From NCBI GenBank assembly GCA_902518955.1, contig CABYIR010000008.1, positions 1-50,597 of the forward strand: DNA of 50,597 nucleotides, given 5' to 3'. This document shows positions 45,642-50,597 of the stretch, piece by piece. Numbering within the stretch: position 1 is the first letter of the stretch; each line of letters opens with the position of its first letter. Made by a program: the position numbers and the translations under genes. The notes beneath the pieces are model-generated. The model was not told the DNA's origin. It did no database searches and saw nothing but the letters and a program-made list of their open reading frames with translations. This DNA comes from an uncultured Pelagibacteraceae bacterium. Its GTDB lineage: Bacteria; Pseudomonadota; Alphaproteobacteria; Pelagibacterales; AG-422-B15.

Positions 45642-45702
45642 CTGAATAAGGTATTAAATTCATTGGTTTTTATAAATAAAATCCTTAATATTTAATCACA
45701 AC

Positions 45703-47481
45703 ATGTTCAAAAGTATTACAAATATCTTTAGCTCACTTGGATCGATCTTCAGTAAAAAAGGAAGCTCTTCTTCTGCATCTCCTACTGGTGTTGGCGGCAC
45801 GAATGAAAAGAAGTCTTTTTTTGGTAAATTAGTCGCAAAAGTTAGTACAGGCATCATTGACTCACTTAGTAAATATTCTGTTCAGCAAGAAGAAGTTGTC
45901 GGAGTAGATATTGGCCCTAGTGGTATTCGATTGCTTCAATTATCACAAACTGAAAAAGAAGAATGGATTGTTGAAAAATTAACTGCTCGACATGTTGATC
46001 GAGTAGAAGATATTAAAGTTAGTCAAGGACCATTTGTAGAAGCAATCAAAATAGGTTTAGAGTCTGGTAAGTTTACGACTACTAATGCCGCTGTATCTCT
46101 TCCTGTATCAAGCTCAATTGTAAAAGTTATTGCGATGCCTCTTATGAGTGACCTTGAGATGAAAAATGCTATTGAATTTAATTCTCTTTGGGAAAACTTA
46201 ACTCAATTGCCTGGTACAATTGATGAGTATTCGATTTTTCATCAGGTAATTAGAAAAGATTCCTCATCAAATATGATGGATGTTCTTTTTGTTGCTTCAA
46301 AATTAAGTGATGTTAATGCGTATATAGATATTGTAACACAAGCAGGATTACAACCTGTAGTTCTTGATGTAAAATGCTTTGCACTTCGAAATGCATTTGA
46401 AACTATGGCATTGCCAAACATTGCTCAAAAGCCAATGGCCATTTTAGAAATTGGATCTCATGAAAATTATTTACTAGTGCTAAAAGGAGATGATCCATTT
46501 GTCAGTGATTTATTTTTAAGTAATGCAGATAAAGCTATACTTGGAGTAAAGCAAAGTGATACTCTTGCATTAGCTCCAATTATTGATCGATACATCTTAC
46601 AAATTAGACAGAACTTAACGGCATACCAAAATCGATTTAAGTCTGACAAGGTTGACTCAATTTTTATTGTTACGGACACTCCAAATAGTGAAATGATTAA
46701 TAAAGTTTTATCAGAAAAATTAACTGATCTTACAGTTGTAAACTTCAATCCTTTTTCAAAGATGCAAATTCCAGCTAACGTTCAAAGTAAGATTGACGCT
46801 GAGGAAAATAACTCATCATTTGCTGCTGTGACTGGTCTTGCTACTCGAAAACTTGATATTTTTGGATACTATCAAAAAGTTACTGGTGTTAAAAATATCA
46901 ACCTTCTTCCAAACCGTGAAGGGGTTAAAAGCTCAATTAAAAACAAGTTTATTTCTGGGATTTTTGCGATCGGAATTTCGATAGCTGTGATTGTCTTCGG
47001 AATATATGCTTTTTCTTCATACTATTTTCAGTCTTCTTCCAATCAAGAAGCGTTATCAGACTACGATATGCTTAAAATGGAAATTGAGCAACTTCAAGGC
47101 CAGTATTCAGCCCTAATAAGTGAAAAAGATAAAATTAACGAACAATTAAAGTTATCTGAGACAGCGACAACAAATCAAAATATAGCTGCAAAAGTATTGC
47201 GTGAGATCGCTTATCAGGCAGGATTTAATATTGTGCTAACAAATCTTGATTTTAATGGACAAGAGAAATATGAAGTCAAGGGAGAAGCTTTGTCTGATGC
47301 AGACGTTATAAAGTATATTACCCGTGTTAAAGAAACAGAATTATTTGAAAATGTTGTACTTGAAAAATCATCACTTGCTCAAGAAGGATCAACAATTAAA
47401 AAGTTTGTTGTGAAATTAATAATTAAACCAGAGTTAATAAACTCTCAACTTGTAGAAGTAAATGAGGAGGTTGAAGAATAG
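45703..47481 (+). CDS. pilM: Fused PilM-PilN type IV pilus alignment protein
   Basis: A 592-residue single frame that joins two normally separate proteins. Residues about 63-385 are actin-like PilM, with VGVDIGPSGIRLLQL at 66-80 and a late GLATRKL segment. Residues about 396-592 are PilN, with the NINLLPN motif at 398-404, one membrane helix (about 418-438), a coiled coil (455-485) and the periplasmic ferredoxin-like fold. In Pseudomonas the cytoplasmic INLLP peptide of PilN binds PilM, so here the ligand and receptor are in cis. The first 60 residues are a Ser/Lys-rich extension. It abuts the pilO start with no gap. Confidence 0.88.
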   Translation: MFKSITNIFSSLGSIFSKKGSSSSASPTGVGGTNEKKSFFGKLVAKVSTGIIDSLSKYSVQQEEVVGVDIGPSGIRLLQLSQTEKEEWIVEKLTARHVDRVEDIKVSQGPFVEAIKIGLESGKFTTTNAAVSLPVSSSIVKVIAMPLMSDLEMKNAIEFNSLWENLTQLPGTIDEYSIFHQVIRKDSSSNMMDVLFVASKLSDVNAYIDIVTQAGLQPVVLDVKCFALRNAFETMALPNIAQKPMAILEIGSHENYLLVLKGDDPFVSDLFLSNADKAILGVKQSDTLALAPIIDRYILQIRQNLTAYQNRFKSDKVDSIFIVTDTPNSEMINKVLSEKLTDLTVVNFNPFSKMQIPANVQSKIDAEENNSSFAAVTGLATRKLDIFGYYQKVTGVKNINLLPNREGVKSSIKNKFISGIFAIGISIAVIVFGIYAFSSYYFQSSSNQEALSDYDMLKMEIEQLQGQYSALISEKDKINEQLKLSETATTNQNIAAKVLREIAYQAGFNIVLTNLDFNGQEKYEVKGEALSDADVIKYITRVKETELFENVVLEKSSLAQEGSTIKKFVVKLIIKPELINSQLVEVNEEVEE

Positions 47482-48342
47482 ATGGCAAAGATATTTGGCA
47501 TAGATACTGCGAACCTATTTAAAAAGAAATCTGATGCTCCTGCCGCGCATGGGGATGAAAAAAAAGGCGCAATTGGTAAATCGCTATTTAATGATGCAAA
47601 ACTTGTTCGACGTGCAGGTATCACGGGTGGGCTGATCATTTTCGTATTTGGTGGATATTTCATATTCATAAATCCATCACTTAATAAACAAGAAGATAAA
47701 ATCGTTGAGATTGATAAATGGAATCAACAATTGATTAGTTGTAATGATGAAATTGAAAACCTGAAACAAGAGGTAGCAGAATTAAATGATCAAAAAAAAT
47801 CAAAAAGTGGTTTGTTTGTAACTGATGATGAGTTTGAAGCTTTCTATGCAGACTTAACAGAAGCATCAGTTTTATATCGATTAACAATTAAGGATATAAC
47901 AAGAGCAGAAGAAGTTCCAGTTAGACAAAAATCAGGAGCTGGAGATGATATGATGATGGATCCTATGATGGATCCTATGATGGATCCAAATATGGATCCT
48001 AATATGATGATGGATGATGGTGATATGTTTGCTGTTAGATGTGATGATGGTATGGATATGTTTGCAATGGACATGGGTATGGACATTGGAATGGATATGG
48101 GAATGGATATGGGAGAGATGAATTTTGAAGATCCAAATGCTGAAGGTGGGCCTATAGCATATTATAAATTAATGGTTAATTTTGAAATAACTGGCTCTTT
48201 TACTAACTACCTTAAGTTTAGAAATGTAATAGCTAATAAAAACAAAATCGTTAATATTGAGTCTGAGAAAATAGATACAGATGAAACACCAGGTCAAATT
48301 GTTGCTGCTGCAACAGTATCATTAGTTAAGGCTGCTGATTAA
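47482..48342 (+). CDS. pilO: PilO-like alignment protein with Met/Asp-rich insertion
   Basis: A 286-residue bitopic inner-membrane protein. The cytoplasmic N-terminus covers 1-45, one membrane helix about 46-64, a coiled coil about 70-108 and a periplasmic ferredoxin-like domain. Between the two halves of that domain, residues 155-216 form a low-complexity tract with 22 Met and many Asp, in MMDP and DMGM-type units. PilO proteins pair with PilN and bind PilP. It immediately follows pilM/N and is 1 bp before pilP. The assignment rests on position and topology as well as sequence. Confidence 0.83.
   Translation: MAKIFGIDTANLFKKKSDAPAAHGDEKKGAIGKSLFNDAKLVRRAGITGGLIIFVFGGYFIFINPSLNKQEDKIVEIDKWNQQLISCNDEIENLKQEVAELNDQKKSKSGLFVTDDEFEAFYADLTEASVLYRLTIKDITRAEEVPVRQKSGAGDDMMMDPMMDPMMDPNMDPNMMMDDGDMFAVRCDDGMDMFAMDMGMDIGMDMGMDMGEMNFEDPNAEGGPIAYYKLMVNFEITGSFTNYLKFRNVIANKNKIVNIESEKIDTDETPGQIVAAATVSLVKAAD
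47944..48129 (+). repeat. Tandem low-complexity repeat inside pilO
   Basis: Short units such as ATGATGGATCCT (near 47953-47990) and ATGGATATGGGA (near 48070-48115) recur in frame, encoding the Met/Asp-rich tract of PilO. The regular units point to expansion by slippage or unequal recombination. Confidence 0.8.
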
Positions 48343-48343
48343 T

Positions 48344-48760
48344 ATGAAAAAAAGTTTAATATTTCTAACATTTATATTAGGTCTTCTTTCTACAAGTTTT
48401 TCTTTTGCTGATGTTGATCCATTCTCAAGAAGTTTCACAAAGCAATCCAGTGGTGATCAAACATCAATGTCTGCATCGCCTGCAGCTGGAGATAATAGTG
48501 TACATCCTATGCTTCGTCTAAGCCTTGATCAATATTTCGTTAAAGGAGTTGTTACATCATCAAAAGGATCACTTGCTATTGTTAGTTTCCCAGGAGGTGA
48601 TGATTATTTTTTATATGTAGGAGATCCGATAGGAAATGATGAACATAGTTTAAAATCAATTTCTATTGATGGAGTAATTTTTGAAAAAGAAGGTGCGGAT
48701 GAAGTTGAAAAGCAGGTATTTAATCCTGTGCAAACTATAACTGGATCGGATATGCAATAG
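48344..48760 (+). CDS. pilP: PilP-like periplasmic protein
   Basis: A 138-residue secreted protein with signal peptide 1-22 (after SFSFA). The mature region begins DVDPF, and residues about 50-115 form the short beta-sandwich typical of PilP (SLDQYFVKGVV, SLAIVSFPGGDDYFLYVGDPIG). PilP links the PilNO inner-membrane complex to the secretin PilQ. Most PilP proteins are lipoproteins, but no lipobox Cys is present here. Position between pilO and pilQ supports the call. Confidence 0.82.
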   Translation: MKKSLIFLTFILGLLSTSFSFADVDPFSRSFTKQSSGDQTSMSASPAAGDNSVHPMLRLSLDQYFVKGVVTSSKGSLAIVSFPGGDDYFLYVGDPIGNDEHSLKSISIDGVIFEKEGADEVEKQVFNPVQTITGSDMQ

Positions 48761-48762
48761 AT

Positions 48763-50349
48763 ATGAATACTTTACAAATATTTATGAGAAAGTTTGGAAT
48801 TATTATTGCAATTCTAACTCCTTTATTACTTTTATCTTGTGCTGAATACATGATGTTGGATAGTGAAGTTAAAGAAGATTTCAAGCCAACTGAATTTGCA
48901 AAAGAAAACCAACCTGTTATTGAAGAAAGTGTAAAACTGGGCCCAAGACCAAATACAAAAACAGACACAGCTTTACGACCTGATAGAAGAATCTTTATCG
49001 ATGAAAGTATAATGACTGATTATACAAAAATTATTGATAAAAATTTCACTCAAACATTTCCTATTTCAGTAAATTTTGAAAATGTTGAAATTAGAGAAGT
49101 GATGCAAACATTCTCAATTATTACAGGCAAGAACATACTTGTTGGAGATGAAGTTAAAGGAAATGTTAAAGCAAGAATTGTAAATGAAGATTGGGATGAC
49201 GTACTAGAAGCTATTCTAGAAATTAAAAATATCGCTTTAACATTAAACCCAAAAACAAATATTGTTCGTATACATTCAAAAGATGTTTTAACTGCTCAAG
49301 AAGCATATAATTTAAAACGTAAGGCTGAAATTAGAAAAGCAATGGATTTAAACAAGTCTATTGCACCTGTGAGATCTGAAATATTTAAACTTTTCTATAG
49401 TAATCCAACAGTAGTTAAAGCTCAGATTGAAGATATTCTAAAAAATATGGATTCTACTGCTTCAGCAGGTGAGGGAGATGAAGGAGAATCCTCCGGTGGT
49501 ACAGCTGATCGAGTTAAAATGACAGTTGATGCAAGACTAGGATCTCTAATAGTTCTTGGTGGAGCCGAAGACCTTAATTTCATAGAAAAACTTATTAACC
49601 AAATTGATGTCCCTACCCAACAAATTTTGATTGAAGCATTTGTTGTTGAGGTAGGCTCAGACTTTGACAAAGCTTTTGGTACTCGAATTGGTCAATCAAT
49701 GAATAATATAACTGGAGATAGTTCAAAATCACTTTCTTTAGGAACCCCTTTTTATGATGAGGAAACAAAACTATGGACTGTTCCATTGCAAGATGGAGGC
49801 TTATCTAATAATCCAATAAGTGCAATGACAGGTTCTCTTGGTATGTTGCTAAGATCTAACAATATTGATTTATTAGTAGAACTCCAAGCTCTTGAAACTC
49901 TTGGCTTAAGTAAAATTGTATCAAATCCTAAAATTTTCACGCTTGATAATGAAACTGCAACAATTACTCAAGGGATGGAAATTCCTTTCACTACAACTGA
50001 AGATGGAGAAACTAAAACAGAATTTAAAGATGCAGATCTTAAACTTGAAGTAACGCCTAGTATTGTTGGAGATGGAAATATAATCTTAAATATAGATATT
50101 AATAAAGATAATGCTGATACATCACAAGCTAATCCACCTATTTCAAGCACTAAAGTCACTACTAGATTATTGGTTGAAGATCAAACAATCGTAATGATTG
50201 GTGGTATTTATGAACAAACATCTACGAAGGGCTCATCAAAGACTCCAATACTTAGTGATATACCTGTCTTCGGTAACTTATTTAAAAGTGTCACAAAAGA
50301 CGATAAGCTTGATAGGTTACTAATATTTATCGCACCGAGGATTTTATAA
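48763..50349 (+). CDS. pilQ: Type IV pilus secretin PilQ (lipoprotein)
   Basis: Outer-membrane secretin through which the pilus emerges. The 528-residue protein has a lipobox LLSC with Cys26. An STN-like N0 domain covers about 95-170 (VNFENVEIREVMQTF, GKNILVGDEVKG), followed by an N1 domain (about 205-225), an acidic loop, and the secretin beta-domain from about 285 (QILIEAFVVEVGSDF) to SDIPVFGNLFKS near the end. It lacks the AMIN domains of longer PilQ proteins, so it resembles the lipoprotein secretin MshL in size. pilB begins immediately after its stop codon. Confidence 0.92.
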   Translation: MNTLQIFMRKFGIIIAILTPLLLLSCAEYMMLDSEVKEDFKPTEFAKENQPVIEESVKLGPRPNTKTDTALRPDRRIFIDESIMTDYTKIIDKNFTQTFPISVNFENVEIREVMQTFSIITGKNILVGDEVKGNVKARIVNEDWDDVLEAILEIKNIALTLNPKTNIVRIHSKDVLTAQEAYNLKRKAEIRKAMDLNKSIAPVRSEIFKLFYSNPTVVKAQIEDILKNMDSTASAGEGDEGESSGGTADRVKMTVDARLGSLIVLGGAEDLNFIEKLINQIDVPTQQILIEAFVVEVGSDFDKAFGTRIGQSMNNITGDSSKSLSLGTPFYDEETKLWTVPLQDGGLSNNPISAMTGSLGMLLRSNNIDLLVELQALETLGLSKIVSNPKIFTLDNETATITQGMEIPFTTTEDGETKTEFKDADLKLEVTPSIVGDGNIILNIDINKDNADTSQANPPISSTKVTTRLLVEDQTIVMIGGIYEQTSTKGSSKTPILSDIPVFGNLFKSVTKDDKLDRLLIFIAPRIL

Positions 50350-50597
50350 ATGGCTGATATAATCTCAAATGATGCTGTTAGAGAAATCATTACTATTGCT
50401 TCTCAGCAGGGAATATTATCTCAAAAAGATGTAGACAATACTATAGCTCATAGTAATGAGACAGGTAAACCTATGTCATCCATTCTTTTTGAAAGAAATC
50501 TGATGGATGAGCAATCGCTTGCAAGCTTTATAGCTTCAAGCTATGGATTACAGTTGACTGAAATTGATCCTGAAGGAATAAATGAAGAAGCAACAAA
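50350..50597 (+). CDS. pilB: Pilus assembly ATPase PilB, N-terminal part
   Basis: The frame opens at an ATG directly after the pilQ stop and runs to the window end without a stop, giving 82 complete codons. The sequence MADIISNDAVREII, then LSQKDVDNTIAHS, GKPMSSILFERNLMDEQSL and ASSYGLQLTEIDP matches the N-terminal T2SSE/MshEN domain of PilB/GspE assembly ATPases. The ATPase domain itself lies beyond the window. Following pilM/N, pilO, pilP and pilQ it is the expected extension motor. Confidence 0.82.
   Translation, partial: MADIISNDAVREIITIASQQGILSQKDVDNTIAHSNETGKPMSSILFERNLMDEQSLASFIASSYGLQLTEIDPEGINEEAT

Noticed and set aside
47844-48086. 80-codon minus-strand frame across the Met-rich tract of pilO
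   Set aside because: Its Ile/Ser repeats are only the reverse complement of the Met/Asp repeats; no independent support.

Overview
The window is a densely packed, AT-rich stretch of bacterial chromosome with no mobile elements, CRISPR arrays or rRNA genes visible. Several family-level markers point to an alphaproteobacterium: DUF2093 next to xseA, a DUF3035/BamF-like lipoprotein next to lspA, DUF2948 between murA and hisD, a TIGR01459-type HAD hydrolase next to ribF, the short HisG plus HisZ pair, and an alphaproteobacterial-type HisRS together with a tRNA-His that lacks the encoded G-1. The low GC content, small gaps, frequent 4-20 bp overlaps and pilin type suggest a streamlined marine lineage (SAR11, HIMB59 or AEGEAN-169-like). 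That placement is inference.

Layout. Bases 1-4828 (+) are a lipid A/Kdo operon: msbA (5' truncated), a COG2121 acyltransferase, waaA, lpxK and lpxL. Bases 4859-7177 (-) are xseA, DUF2093 and an M23 peptidase. Bases 7229-10799 (+) are purD, an ACAD10/11-type kinase-fold phosphotransferase and a class V aminotransferase. Bases 10792-12613 (-) are tadA, an ACAD11-like acyl-CoA dehydrogenase and a small ORF. Bases 12665-13943 (+) are rluB and rsmD. Bases 13947-21582 (-) are a HAD hydrolase, ribF, ileS, lspA, the BamF-like lipoprotein, an SbmA/BacA-like transporter and a short pgi. Bases 21649-24571 (+) are an SDR and then groES-groEL, closed by a bidirectional terminator. Bases 24621-27850 (-) are hisS-hisZ-hisG. 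Bases 28080-30267 hold an MFS transporter, a cytochrome c' and a cytochrome b561. Bases 30274-35479 (-) are a small-ORF/dcd/murA/DUF2948/hisD/infA/maf cluster ending in tRNA-Phe and tRNA-His.

Bases 35983-50597 form a type IV pilus (T4P) locus and are the most unusual part. Two prepilins and the prepilin peptidase pilD lie on +. The minus-strand operon pilT-fimT-pilV-pilW-pilX-unknown-pilY1 converges on pilD. The divergent plus-strand operon is pilM/N (one fused protein), pilO, pilP, pilQ and pilB (cut by the window end). Several components carry additions that I do not recognise as standard: an NHL-like propeller inside the VWA domain of PilY1, a discoidin-like insertion in PilW, a Met/Asp-rich tract in PilO, a PilM-PilN fusion, a lipoprotein secretin paired with a PilP lacking a lipobox, and an unknown secreted protein in the minor-pilin operon. 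Together they suggest a T4P with a remodelled adhesive tip and alignment subcomplex.
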